64,000 bases of DNA, from positions 62,001-126,000 of the forward strand of contig NZ_WHVW01000004.1 in assembly GCF_009651005.1 (NCBI RefSeq), written 5' to 3'. This DNA is from Sporosarcina obsidiansis (GTDB taxonomy: Bacteria; Bacillota; Bacilli; Bacillales_A; Planococcaceae). A model generated the notes under the pieces. That model was not told the origin of the DNA. It worked only from the letters and a program-made list of their open reading frames with translations, and ran no database searches. The position numbers were made by a program, and so were the translations under genes. Positions 44,756-53,074 of the stretch are shown piece by piece (positions within the stretch are counted from its first letter, which is position 1; each line of letters begins with the position of its first letter).

Positions 44756-45518
44756 TCTATTTCGTTCGGAACGTACGATAGTAAATCAGGAACAAGTGAA
44801 AGAAATCTCTATCCGTAGACTACAGCAGGAGTCTGTTCAGGTTTCTGAGGAGCCGGTGAATAATGCAAGCATATTCGCAGAACGTAACAAGATGTTGCAA
44901 GAAATTCAGCAACGTAGTGATATAGCTGATGCGGAAATCCAGCAACGGATGGAAAGAGCTGCTGCAGATGTAGAAGCCATGCGAGTGGCATGGGATAGCG
45001 AAAAAGAGAAGTTGCAGCAAGAAGCCTATGACGAAGGATTTCAGGCAGGGTTTGAGGATGGTCGCAATAAAGCGATTTCTGACATGCAAGAAATGATACT
45101 TGCTGCAAATGAAACGACTACTTTGTCCTATCAGAACGCCACTCAATATTTGATCAACCAAGAACGTGTCATTTTGGACTTGGCAATTCGTTCTGCAGAA
45201 CAAATTATTAATAAAACAATTGAAGAAGATGAAGAAACGTACTTATCTATTGTGCGCAAGGGCATAAAAGAAGCGCAGGAAATGAAAGAAATTAAATTAT
45301 TTGTTCCAGCAGAACACTTTAAAATGGTGACAGATAACCGAGCGGAGTTAGCATCAATCTTTCCTCCTGAAACGCCGTTCCTGATTTTTGTCAATGAGGA
45401 TTTTGACGCTACAGATTGCTTTATAGAAACGAATCACGGTCGCATTGTCGTAAGCGTGGATGAACAATTGAACGAACTAAAGGAACAGCTTGTCGAAATT
45501 ATGGAAAGTGGTGTGTAA
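44748..45518 (+). CDS. fliH: Flagellar export stator protein FliH
   Basis: A protein of about 256 residues that holds the FliI ATPase at the export gate. A long N-terminal coiled coil (about 20-110) with repeated Gln/Glu heptads is followed by the FliH/V-ATPase E-subunit-like domain (about 120-250). TTG at 44748 is chosen because GGAGGAG lies 9 nt upstream; an ATG three codons earlier directly abuts that site. Overlaps the fliG end. Confidence 0.9.
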   Translation: MSNLFRSERTIVNQEQVKEISIRRLQQESVQVSEEPVNNASIFAERNKMLQEIQQRSDIADAEIQQRMERAAADVEAMRVAWDSEKEKLQQEAYDEGFQAGFEDGRNKAISDMQEMILAANETTTLSYQNATQYLINQERVILDLAIRSAEQIINKTIEEDEETYLSIVRKGIKEAQEMKEIKLFVPAEHFKMVTDNRAELASIFPPETPFLIFVNEDFDATDCFIETNHGRIVVSVDEQLNELKEQLVEIMESGV

Positions 45519-45520
45519 TT

Positions 45521-46852
45521 TTGAGAAAAGCAGAAGATCTTATTCGAATCATTCCAAATTTAAACACGATGAAAAAGTATGGTCGAGTAATCCGAGTAGT
45601 CGGTCTAATGATCGAATCACAAGGACCTGAATCTTCTATTGGCGATGTATGCTTAATCCATTTGAATGTCCCAGTTGCTGGTCGTTCGATCATTCAAGCG
45701 GAAGTGGTAGGATTCCGAGAAGAAATCGTTATGCTCATGCCGTATACGGACATTAGTAATATTTCAAGTGGTTGCTTGGTGGAAACACTTGGCAAACCAC
45801 TTGAAGTGAAGGTTGGAATGAATTTGGTAGGGCAAGTTCTTGATTCTATGGGGAATCCCATTGATCATAGTGCGTTGCCAAAAGGCTTGGCAACTGTGCG
45901 GACAGAAAACAGCCCGCCGAATGTGCTGACACGTCCGACGATCAACGATAAGCTTGCGGTCGGTGTTAAAGCGATTGACGGTATGTTGACTGTTGGCAAT
46001 GGCCAGCGTGTCGGGATCTTCGCAGGTTCTGGTGTTGGTAAGAGTACGTTATTAGGAATGATTGCCCGCAATACAGAAGCTGATATTAATATCATTGCAT
46101 TGATCGGTGAGCGTGGCCGGGAAGTCCGAGAATTTATTGATCGAGACTTAGGTCCTGAAGGGATGAAGAAAACAATTGTGGTCGCTGCGACTTCAGATCA
46201 ACCTGCTCTCATGCGAATTAAAGGAGCATTTACCGCTACTGCGATTGCAGAGTATTTCCGTGATAAAGGTATGAGAGTTATGCTCATGATGGATTCTGTT
46301 ACGCGTGTAGCGATGGCGCAACGGGAAATTGGACTAGCTGTAGGTGAACCGCCAGCTACGAGAGGTTATACACCGTCCGTTTTCGCTATTTTGCCGAAGT
46401 TGCTTGAGCGAACCGGAACGAATGAGCAAGGTGCCATCACAGCGTTCTATACTGTGCTTGTGGATGGTGACGATATGAATGAGCCGATCGCGGATGCGGT
46501 GCGGGGAATTCTAGATGGACATATCGTGCTCGACAGGACACTTGCCAATAAAGGTCAATATCCTGCGATCAATGTTTTGAAAAGTGTCAGTCGTCTTATG
46601 AATCATATCGCGGAGCCAGAACATGTCAAAGCAGCAGAGAAATTACGAGAACTCTATTATACCTACGATAAATCGGAAGACTTGATCAACATTGGCGCCT
46701 ATAAAAAAGGGACATCGAAAGAGATTGATGAAGCGATTGAATATGAGCCGATTATTACGAACTTTTTGAAGCAAAGCTATAAAGATAATGTGCAGTTGGA
46801 AGATACTGTGAATGAAATAATAGCCTTAGCTGCTGGAGGGGGCCGTATATGA
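45521..46852 (+). CDS. fliI: Flagellum-specific ATPase FliI
   Basis: A 443-residue hexameric ATPase related to F1-beta that energises export. Walker A GSGVGKSTLLGMIA near 170, Walker B-type MRVMLMMDSVTRVAMAQ, and the signature PSVFAILPKLLERTG are visible. TTG start two bases after the fliH stop. ATGA overlap with fliJ. Confidence 0.96.
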   Translation: MRKAEDLIRIIPNLNTMKKYGRVIRVVGLMIESQGPESSIGDVCLIHLNVPVAGRSIIQAEVVGFREEIVMLMPYTDISNISSGCLVETLGKPLEVKVGMNLVGQVLDSMGNPIDHSALPKGLATVRTENSPPNVLTRPTINDKLAVGVKAIDGMLTVGNGQRVGIFAGSGVGKSTLLGMIARNTEADINIIALIGERGREVREFIDRDLGPEGMKKTIVVAATSDQPALMRIKGAFTATAIAEYFRDKGMRVMLMMDSVTRVAMAQREIGLAVGEPPATRGYTPSVFAILPKLLERTGTNEQGAITAFYTVLVDGDDMNEPIADAVRGILDGHIVLDRTLANKGQYPAINVLKSVSRLMNHIAEPEHVKAAEKLRELYYTYDKSEDLINIGAYKKGTSKEIDEAIEYEPIITNFLKQSYKDNVQLEDTVNEIIALAAGGGRI

Positions 46853-47301
46853 CTTCTTACCACTATCGTTTTGAAAAAGTGCTGACATTGCGAGAACAAG
46901 AGCGTGATGAAACAGAGATGGCTTACAAAGAAGCCATTCAGCAATTTGAAGAAGTGGCGAGGGAGCTGTATGATCAGCTGAAGAAGAAAGAAGATACGCT
47001 AGAACAACAACAAGAACGAATGAGCAAGGGTTTTTCTATTGATGATTTGCATCATTATTCACGTTTTATCAGTACATTGGATCAAAGAATTGATCATATT
47101 CAGCAGGAAGTAATGAAATCTCGTTCCAAAATGAACTGGTACGAATCACAGTTGCTGGAGAAAAATATTGAAGTGAAGAAATTTGAGAAAATGAAAGAAA
47201 AAGGACAACAACAATATGATGCAGAAATGGACCATATGGAGGCAAATCGGATTGACGAACTGTCGACGATGAAATTTCGCTCAAAAGAAGACAGGTGGTA
47301 A
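46849..47301 (+). CDS. fliJ: Flagellar export chaperone FliJ
   Basis: A 150-residue protein that is almost entirely coiled coil, with the family N terminus YRFEKVLTLREQERDETEMAYKEA in shortened form FEKVLTLREQERDE. It links FliI and FlhA, in the manner of the F-ATPase gamma subunit. Called from length, coiled-coil character and position. Confidence 0.92.
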   Translation: MTSYHYRFEKVLTLREQERDETEMAYKEAIQQFEEVARELYDQLKKKEDTLEQQQERMSKGFSIDDLHHYSRFISTLDQRIDHIQQEVMKSRSKMNWYESQLLEKNIEVKKFEKMKEKGQQQYDAEMDHMEANRIDELSTMKFRSKEDRW

Positions 47302-47302
47302 A

Positions 47303-47911
47303 GTGGCTAAAGCAAAAAAGATAAAAGAAACCGAATCTGTTGAAGTGAAAGAGAAGAAGTCAGCCAGTTTTTTTCAGATTTTATTGGCATGGATTATTAT
47401 TCCTCTTATGTTCGCAACAGCTGTTGTATTAATCATCGCGAAGGTTGCCGATATAAATGTTTTCGATCAAGCAAAAGAATGGACGTCTAAAGTTCCTTTT
47501 CTGGAAGAAAAAGCACCTGATGAAAAAGTGGAAGGTGACTTAATACTAGAGGAACGTGTCATTTCTCTACAGGCTGAAATTCAGGAAAAAGAAGCGCAGT
47601 TATTTGAAGTCCAAGATGAACTCACACAAGTAAAAGATTCCAATGAAGTGCTTGAAATAGAAAAAGAGAAATTAAACGAAGAAATCGAAAAGTTGAAGCT
47701 TGCGCAGAGTGAAACCAAACGAGATTTTAAAGAAATAATCACTACGTACGAACAAATGTCAGCAAAATCAGCAGCCCCTGTAATCACGAAAATGGGAGAC
47801 GCGGAGGCAGTTCAAATTTTATCTAGCTTAAAGCCTGCAACTTTAGCATCTATTCTTGAAAAAATGTCTCCAGAAGAAGCCGCGAAATATACTTCTATGC
47901 TTACAAAGTAG
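47303..47911 (+). CDS. ylxF: MotE-like protein YlxF
   Basis: A 202-residue protein with one membrane helix near residues 27-50, a long coiled coil (about 85-145) and a C-terminal MgtE-N/MotE-like domain (about 150-202, GDAEAVQILSSLKPATLASILEKMSP). In B. subtilis ylxF lies between fliJ and fliK; MotE proteins elsewhere chaperone MotC. Here the exact role is not established. GTG start one base after fliJ. Confidence 0.88.
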   Translation: MAKAKKIKETESVEVKEKKSASFFQILLAWIIIPLMFATAVVLIIAKVADINVFDQAKEWTSKVPFLEEKAPDEKVEGDLILEERVISLQAEIQEKEAQLFEVQDELTQVKDSNEVLEIEKEKLNEEIEKLKLAQSETKRDFKEIITTYEQMSAKSAAPVITKMGDAEAVQILSSLKPATLASILEKMSPEEAAKYTSMLTK

Positions 47912-47939
47912 TATAATAGTAGTTGAGGGAGGTGAAAAA

Positions 47940-49337
47940 GTGAATTTAGGACTATTAATGAATGTAGGTTCTCCGAGTGTGCCAACTAGTTCATCAGTCT
48001 CGGTAGCGTCCAATAGTGGCGGTACTGGATTTGGAAGCGTTTTTCAAAGCTTGATGGGAGCAACTCAATTACCTGATGTGCAACAACCAATTGGTAAAGA
48101 TGCAAATTTGGCTCAATTGTTTGATGGAATTATGCAAGCTGAAACGTTAGAGGAACTTGCGAGTATTCTGGAACAGTTGGAGAAAAGTGAACAAACATCG
48201 CCTGTGATTGTTCAGTTATTGAAGGAGTTTGGTAATCGCCAAATGATTCCTAGAGAAGAAGCGAGAGATCTTGGAGACTCTGTGTCGTCTGAACTTCTAC
48301 CACTAGATAACATAGCGGATGCGGATGAATTATTACTTACCGATCTACCAAACTTGCATAAGTTTCCTAGTCTGCAACAATTGGCGTCTCTAATTAGCAA
48401 AAATCCTGATAAACTAGTAGAAGAGCTTTCAAAGATTCTGGAAGATGCAGGTGTTGCGAAAGATGAAATTGAACAAATGCAAGCTACAGGTGATATATGG
48501 TTTGTACTAGATACTTTGCAAAAAATGCCTGCTAAGCAAATCCAGACAGCAGTTCAGCAACTATCTGAAAAAGCTGTAGTAGAGATGACAGCATTATTTA
48601 AAGCTATTGAATTGGCAGCACCAAAACTGGATCTCTATGGTAGACAAGTTGATCTAGTCAAAACAATTCAGCCGCTACTTGCACAATTCGTTAATAAACT
48701 GGAAGATAAGATTCTTCAGCCTGAAGTAAAACAAACCGTACCGTTGCCAACTACTGTTCAGCATATGATCCGCTTTACAACTGACCAGCAAGCTACCGAT
48801 ACGAAACAACAAGAGCAACAGGTGAAGCCAAATGAATCTTCGACCTTACCATCTGCACTGACTCATACGGAAGGGAAGCCTGTATTCCATATGACACAGA
48901 CCGAAAAAGCACCAGAAAGTCGTAGTGAAGCGTTAATGAGAGAATTTCAAGCTATCTTAAATCGTGCTAATTTTGGACAAACAGGTGGAACGAATCGACT
49001 GATGATCAAGCTCTACCCTGAGCATCTAGGGCAAATCCGTATTGAATTGCTTGAGGTAAATGGCATCATGACCGCAAGAATTTTGGCGTCTACTGCGATG
49101 GCACGTGAAATGCTTGATAGTCAGATGCACCAGCTACGACATGCGTTCAATCAGCAAAATCTGCAGGTAGATCGAATCGACTTATCCCAAACGATTCAGG
49201 AGCCATCCAAAAATGAGCGCGAGCAAGCATTTACTAAGCAACATGAACAGCAGAAAGAACAGACATCCGAGCAAGACCAAAATCAGGATGAACATGAACT
49301 GTCTTTTGAAGATTTCATGATTGAACTGGAGGTATAG
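47940..49337 (+). CDS. fliK: Flagellar hook-length control protein FliK
   Basis: A 465-residue molecular ruler. The N-terminal and middle parts are low-complexity, rich in Gln, Glu and Leu. The C-terminal switch domain (about 340-425) holds RLMIKLYPEHLGQIRIELLEVNG and LRHAFNQQNLQVDRIDL, matching the Flg_hook family. A GTG following GGGAGGTGA is chosen over the longer frame that overlaps ylxF. The acidic tail ends three bases before flgD. Confidence 0.93.
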   Translation: MNLGLLMNVGSPSVPTSSSVSVASNSGGTGFGSVFQSLMGATQLPDVQQPIGKDANLAQLFDGIMQAETLEELASILEQLEKSEQTSPVIVQLLKEFGNRQMIPREEARDLGDSVSSELLPLDNIADADELLLTDLPNLHKFPSLQQLASLISKNPDKLVEELSKILEDAGVAKDEIEQMQATGDIWFVLDTLQKMPAKQIQTAVQQLSEKAVVEMTALFKAIELAAPKLDLYGRQVDLVKTIQPLLAQFVNKLEDKILQPEVKQTVPLPTTVQHMIRFTTDQQATDTKQQEQQVKPNESSTLPSALTHTEGKPVFHMTQTEKAPESRSEALMREFQAILNRANFGQTGGTNRLMIKLYPEHLGQIRIELLEVNGIMTARILASTAMAREMLDSQMHQLRHAFNQQNLQVDRIDLSQTIQEPSKNEREQAFTKQHEQQKEQTSEQDQNQDEHELSFEDFMIELEV

Positions 49338-49339
49338 AC

Positions 49340-50023
49340 ATGCCCGAAGTGAATAATTCAACTTCAGCACAAAAACCGATTACGGACGAAATGTACCTGA
49401 TCAATAAAAAACGCGATGAACGGAAAACCGGGCCGGATACGATGGGCAAGGATGCGTTCATGAAAATTCTGATCACCCAGCTGACGAACCAGGACCCGAC
49501 AAATCCGATGAAGGATACGGAATTCATGGCGCAGATGGCACAGTTCTCGGCACTTGAACAGACAATGAACATGGCGAAAGCTTTTGATAAGTTCGCGGAA
49601 GCACAAAGCCAGAGTCAGTTGATCCAATATAACAGCTTCATCGGCAAAGACGTGAAATGGCATGAAGTCACTGACAAGAAAGATGAAGATGGCAAACCGA
49701 TTATCAACGAAGGAACCGGAAATATCCAGTCCATTAAATATGTCGATGGTTCAGTAATCTTCACATTGGCGGATGGTAAGGAATTAACACCTGGCAATAT
49801 TTCTGAAGTATTGGCAAGTGGTACAGGTGGGGTTTCTGGAGGCCAGCCGAACAGTCTAGTACAGGCGAGTATGCTCATCGGCAAGACAGTCGGTTATACA
49901 GAGGGCGACGAAGAACGTACGGGTAAAGTCGTTTCTGTTACGAACAAAGACGGCAAGTTACATTATATTTTAGATGATGGCACTAAAATTGAAGGAAACC
50001 AATTCACATCAATCAGTGAGTAA
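49340..50023 (+). CDS. flgD: Flagellar hook assembly protein FlgD
   Basis: A 227-residue hook-capping scaffold. The N-terminal domain has KDAFMKILITQLTNQDPTNPMKDTEFMAQMAQFSALEQ, the family signature (LTNQDPTNPM, QFSALEQ). Two similar C-terminal segments (IGKDVKW... and IGKTVGY...) appear, each leading to a D-G-K strand pattern, suggesting duplicated beta domains. Longer than B. subtilis YlxG (about 140). Base composition is noticeably richer in G+C than fliK before and flgE after. Confidence 0.95.
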   Translation: MPEVNNSTSAQKPITDEMYLINKKRDERKTGPDTMGKDAFMKILITQLTNQDPTNPMKDTEFMAQMAQFSALEQTMNMAKAFDKFAEAQSQSQLIQYNSFIGKDVKWHEVTDKKDEDGKPIINEGTGNIQSIKYVDGSVIFTLADGKELTPGNISEVLASGTGGVSGGQPNSLVQASMLIGKTVGYTEGDEERTGKVVSVTNKDGKLHYILDDGTKIEGNQFTSISE

Positions 50024-50043
50024 AATAGGAATGGAGCGATGAT

Positions 50044-50421
50044 ATGAACAAGATTGATTTCCATCGCATTCCATCACAGCCACTCATACGCCCAGGACAA
50101 ACACAGCAGACAGTACAATCGAACCAGTCATTCCTTGAACATTTGCAGCAAGCGACGCAACCTGAAAAGTTGAAGATCAGTAAGCATGCCAATGACCGCC
50201 TGCAAGAACGAGGAATTCAAATGACTGATGCGGAATGGACACGCATCTCAGAAAAAGTAGACGAGGCGAAGAGGAAGGGAATCCGTGAATCGCTTGTGTT
50301 GACTGATCAAGCTGCACTCATCGTCAGTGCAAAAAACGCAACCGTCATCACCGCGATGGATCGCTTGGAAGCGAAAGACCAACTATTTACGAATATCGAC
50401 GGCACCATACTACTTAGCTAA
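50044..50421 (+). CDS. Flagellar operon protein, TIGR02530 type
   Basis: A 125-residue protein of the small family found between flgD and flgE in many Firmicutes and apparently missing from the B. subtilis operon. The core LKISKHANDRLQERGIQMTD and the later ALIVSAKNATVITAMDR are the family pattern. Function unknown; position suggests a role in hook assembly. ATG follows GGAGCGATGAT. Confidence 0.85.
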   Translation: MNKIDFHRIPSQPLIRPGQTQQTVQSNQSFLEHLQQATQPEKLKISKHANDRLQERGIQMTDAEWTRISEKVDEAKRKGIRESLVLTDQAALIVSAKNATVITAMDRLEAKDQLFTNIDGTILLS

Positions 50422-50507
50422 AACACGGCAGGACCTAGAACAGGATGCCGACGCACCGCCGACTGATAGACGCGGTGCACTTTATAACCGAGAGGGGAAA
50501 CTACATT

Positions 50508-51326
50508 ATGATTCGTTCAATGTACTCAGGAATATCAGGATTGAAAAACTTTCAGACGAAATTAGATGTAATTGGTAATAATATTGCCAACGTGAATACT
50601 TATGGATTTAAGAAGGGACGTACTGTTTTTAAGGATTTATATTCGCAGACTGTGTCAGGTGCTACAGGTCCTACAGGTAATAGAGGTGGAGTAAATCCTA
50701 ATCAGGTGGGCTTGGGTAGTCAAATAGCTTCAATTGACACTCTTCATACTCCTGGCTCCACACAATTTACCGGGAATACTCTAGATATGGCTATTGAAGG
50801 GGATGGATTTTTTAGAGTAGCAGGTGATGTTGCTGGGGAATTTTTATACACGAGAGCGGGAGTTTTCTATTTAGATCAAGGTGAAGACGAAAATGCTACT
50901 GAAGCTAGAATTGTTGATGGAGAAGGACGTTATTTAGTACAAGAAGATGGAAGTCCCATAACAATTCCTATAGATGCAACATCTCTTTCTGTTGGTCAAA
51001 ACGGTGTGGTTAGCTATGTTCAAGCAGGTACTCTGAATGATGACCAAACGATTTCTTTAGCGAAATTCAATAATCCTGGAGGGTTATCGAAAGTTGGAGG
51101 TAACTATTACCAACAGTCTACAAACTCAGGTGCTCCGACTCTTGGTGAACCACTAGGAGATGGCGGACATGGCGCCATCAAATCCGGTTCTCTAGAAATG
51201 TCCAACGTAGACCTTTCCGAAGAATTCACGGAAATGATCGTTGCACAACGTAGTTTCCAAGCCAACACACGAATCATCACAACATCCGACGAAATTTTGC
51301 AGGAATTGGTGAACTTGAAACGATAA
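50508..51326 (+). CDS. flgE: Flagellar hook protein FlgE (FlgG-like)
   Basis: A 272-residue hook/rod family protein. N terminus MIRSMYSGISGLKNFQTKLD and IGNNIANVNTYGFKKGR; C terminus SNVDLSEEFTEMIVAQRSF and ITTSDEILQELVNLK, as in B. subtilis FlgE of about 264 residues. Automatic pipelines often call such proteins FlgG. The open frame starts 21 codons earlier, but the ATG has GAGAGGGG upstream. Codons in the middle (about 50580-51120) are AT-rich with many AGA arginines, unlike the ends and the neighbours. Confidence 0.93.
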   Translation: MIRSMYSGISGLKNFQTKLDVIGNNIANVNTYGFKKGRTVFKDLYSQTVSGATGPTGNRGGVNPNQVGLGSQIASIDTLHTPGSTQFTGNTLDMAIEGDGFFRVAGDVAGEFLYTRAGVFYLDQGEDENATEARIVDGEGRYLVQEDGSPITIPIDATSLSVGQNGVVSYVQAGTLNDDQTISLAKFNNPGGLSKVGGNYYQQSTNSGAPTLGEPLGDGGHGAIKSGSLEMSNVDLSEEFTEMIVAQRSFQANTRIITTSDEILQELVNLKR

Positions 51327-51343
51327 GCCTAGCATAGAATGAA

Positions 51344-51381
51344 AAAGGAGGGTCGGGCCGGCCTTGGCCTGGCCCTTACAT
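51344..51381 (+). promoter_or_regulatory. swrD ribosome site with an intervening GC hairpin
   Basis: The only Shine-Dalgarno, AAAGGAGGG (51344-51352), is 30 nt from the swrD ATG, too far for normal initiation. Between them GGGCCGGC (51355-51362) pairs with GCCTGGCCC (51367-51375), eight G-C pairs with one bulged T and a CTTG loop. With this hairpin folded, only 8 nt (TC plus TTACAT) remain between the Shine-Dalgarno and the ATG. No T tract follows, so it is not a terminator. Confidence 0.65.
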
Positions 51382-51603
51382 ATGATTAAAGTAACGCGAT
51401 TGAATCGGACTACATTCACATTGAATGCATTATACATAGAGAAGATCGAGTCGTTTCCAGATACGACGATTACGTTGACGACAGGGTCAAAGTATATCGT
51501 CCTTGATACGGTTGAGGAAGTGAACAGCCGGATCATTGAATTTTATCAAGCGGTCCAATTGCTGTCGAATCCGCATACCCGGGGTGAAGAAGATGAAGAA
51601 TAA
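51382..51603 (+). CDS. swrD: Swarming motility protein SwrD (FlbD/YlzI)
   Basis: A 73-residue FlbD-family protein; in B. subtilis SwrD raises flagellar motor power and is needed for swarming. The N terminus MIKVTRLNRTTFTLNALYIEKIE and PDTTITLTTG are family motifs. A TTG six codons upstream lies inside the hairpin and would add MAWPLH; the ATG gives the expected start. The last codons overlap the fliL start. Confidence 0.93.
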   Translation: MIKVTRLNRTTFTLNALYIEKIESFPDTTITLTTGSKYIVLDTVEEVNSRIIEFYQAVQLLSNPHTRGEEDEE

Positions 51604-52024
51604 ATTATTGACGATTTCATTGATTATTTTAGTAAGTATCACATTGATTGGTGTGGTAGCTGTCGTTCTTATTTTGAATTTTAATAAAGGTGATGAAGCT
51701 TCAGAGAAGGGGCCGAATATTGATGAGATTATTGAATCCTCTGTTGATATAGAAGAAATTACAACCAATCTTTCTGGACGTAATTTTATTCGTGTGTCTT
51801 TGAAGATTCAAACAGACAGCAAGAAAGCAGCGGAAGAATTGACGAAGCGTGATTTCCAAGTGAAAAACCTCGTCATCCAAGAGCTTTCCGAGTTATCTGC
51901 GAAAGATTTTGAAGGCAAAGCAGGGAAACAGCAGTTCCAAGATTCCATCAAAGCCCAGCTGAATGAACTAATGCAAGACGGTAAAATAGAGAAAGTGTAT
52001 ATTGTCTCTTACATTATTCAGTAA
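51593..52024 (+). CDS. fliL: Flagellar basal body-associated protein FliL
   Basis: A 143-residue single-pass membrane protein around the stator. A membrane helix lies at about residues 5-29 (LLTISLIILVSITLIGVVAV). The periplasmic-type domain has NFIRVSLKIQTDSKKAAEEL and ends with a lone beta strand EKVYIVSYIIQ. ATG with GGGGTG upstream; the longer open frame overlaps swrD. Confidence 0.94.
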   Translation: MKNKLLTISLIILVSITLIGVVAVVLILNFNKGDEASEKGPNIDEIIESSVDIEEITTNLSGRNFIRVSLKIQTDSKKAAEELTKRDFQVKNLVIQELSELSAKDFEGKAGKQQFQDSIKAQLNELMQDGKIEKVYIVSYIIQ

Positions 52025-52072
52025 CGGGCGTTATGGTCTGTAAGAGGTGCTTACGCAAGAGGAGGTGGGCTT

Positions 52073-53074
52073 ATGTCGGGAGATGTACTGTCCCAAAATG
52101 AAATAGATGCGTTGTTATCTGCGCTATCAACGGGTGAAATGTCAGCAGAAGAAATGAAAAAGGAAGATGAGACCCGGAAAGTAAGAGTATATGATTTCAA
52201 ACGGGCGTTGCGTTTCTCAAAAGATCAGATTCGAAGTTTAACACGAATCCATGAGAATTTCGCTAGATTGCTGACGACGTATTTTTCCGCTCAGCTGCGT
52301 ACATACATCCAGATCAATGTGGTGTCGGTCGATCAGATACCGTTTGAAGAGTTTATTAGTTCCATTCCGCACATGACATTAATTAATATATTTGATGTTT
52401 CGCCATTAGAAGGTAATATTTTGATGGAAGTCAATCCGAATGTCGCGTATTCCATGCTTGAGCGGCTAATGGGTGGGTTCGGCTCAAGTTCCGGAAAAGT
52501 TGACAATATGACGGAGATTGAAACGAAGATCTTAACTAACTTATTTGAGCGTTCTTTTGATAATTTACGGGAAGCTTGGTCGGGGCTAATTGAAATTGAT
52601 CCGTACCTTGCAGAAATGGAAGTGAATCCTCAATTTTTGCAGATGATCTCACCTAATGAAACAGTCGTTGTCATCTCCTTCAATATTGTCATCGGAGAAT
52701 CGAGTGGTATGATTAACATTTGTATACCACATATCGTTCTAGAGCCGATTATTCCAAACTTATCGGTACGTTATTGGATGCAGACGAATAAAAAAGAACC
52801 GACACCTGAGCAAAGTGTGCTACTCGAGAAACGAATCAAAAAAGCCACATTACCAATTGTTGCTGACTTAGGTAAGGGAGAAATATCCGTAGAGGATTTT
52901 CTTTACTTGCAAATGGGAGATGTCATTTCATTGGATACCCGAATTGATGAGCCGCTTACGATCAGGGTGGGAGAGACACCGAAATTTACTGCACAGCCAG
53001 GAAAGATGCGAAATCGAATGGCTGTTCAAATAATGGATATTTTGGAGACGGGAGGGGATGAGGATGATGAGTGA
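52073..53074 (+). CDS. fliM: Flagellar motor switch protein FliM
   Basis: A 333-residue switch protein. The N-terminal LSQNEIDALLSAL binds phosphorylated CheY; the middle CheC-like domain contacts FliG (GGFGSSSGKV near the conserved GGxG loop); the C-terminal SpoA/FliN domain (about 255-325) pairs with FliY. GAGGAGGTGG precedes the ATG. Overlaps fliY. Confidence 0.97.
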   Translation: MSGDVLSQNEIDALLSALSTGEMSAEEMKKEDETRKVRVYDFKRALRFSKDQIRSLTRIHENFARLLTTYFSAQLRTYIQINVVSVDQIPFEEFISSIPHMTLINIFDVSPLEGNILMEVNPNVAYSMLERLMGGFGSSSGKVDNMTEIETKILTNLFERSFDNLREAWSGLIEIDPYLAEMEVNPQFLQMISPNETVVVISFNIVIGESSGMINICIPHIVLEPIIPNLSVRYWMQTNKKEPTPEQSVLLEKRIKKATLPIVADLGKGEISVEDFLYLQMGDVISLDTRIDEPLTIRVGETPKFTAQPGKMRNRMAVQIMDILETGGDEDDE

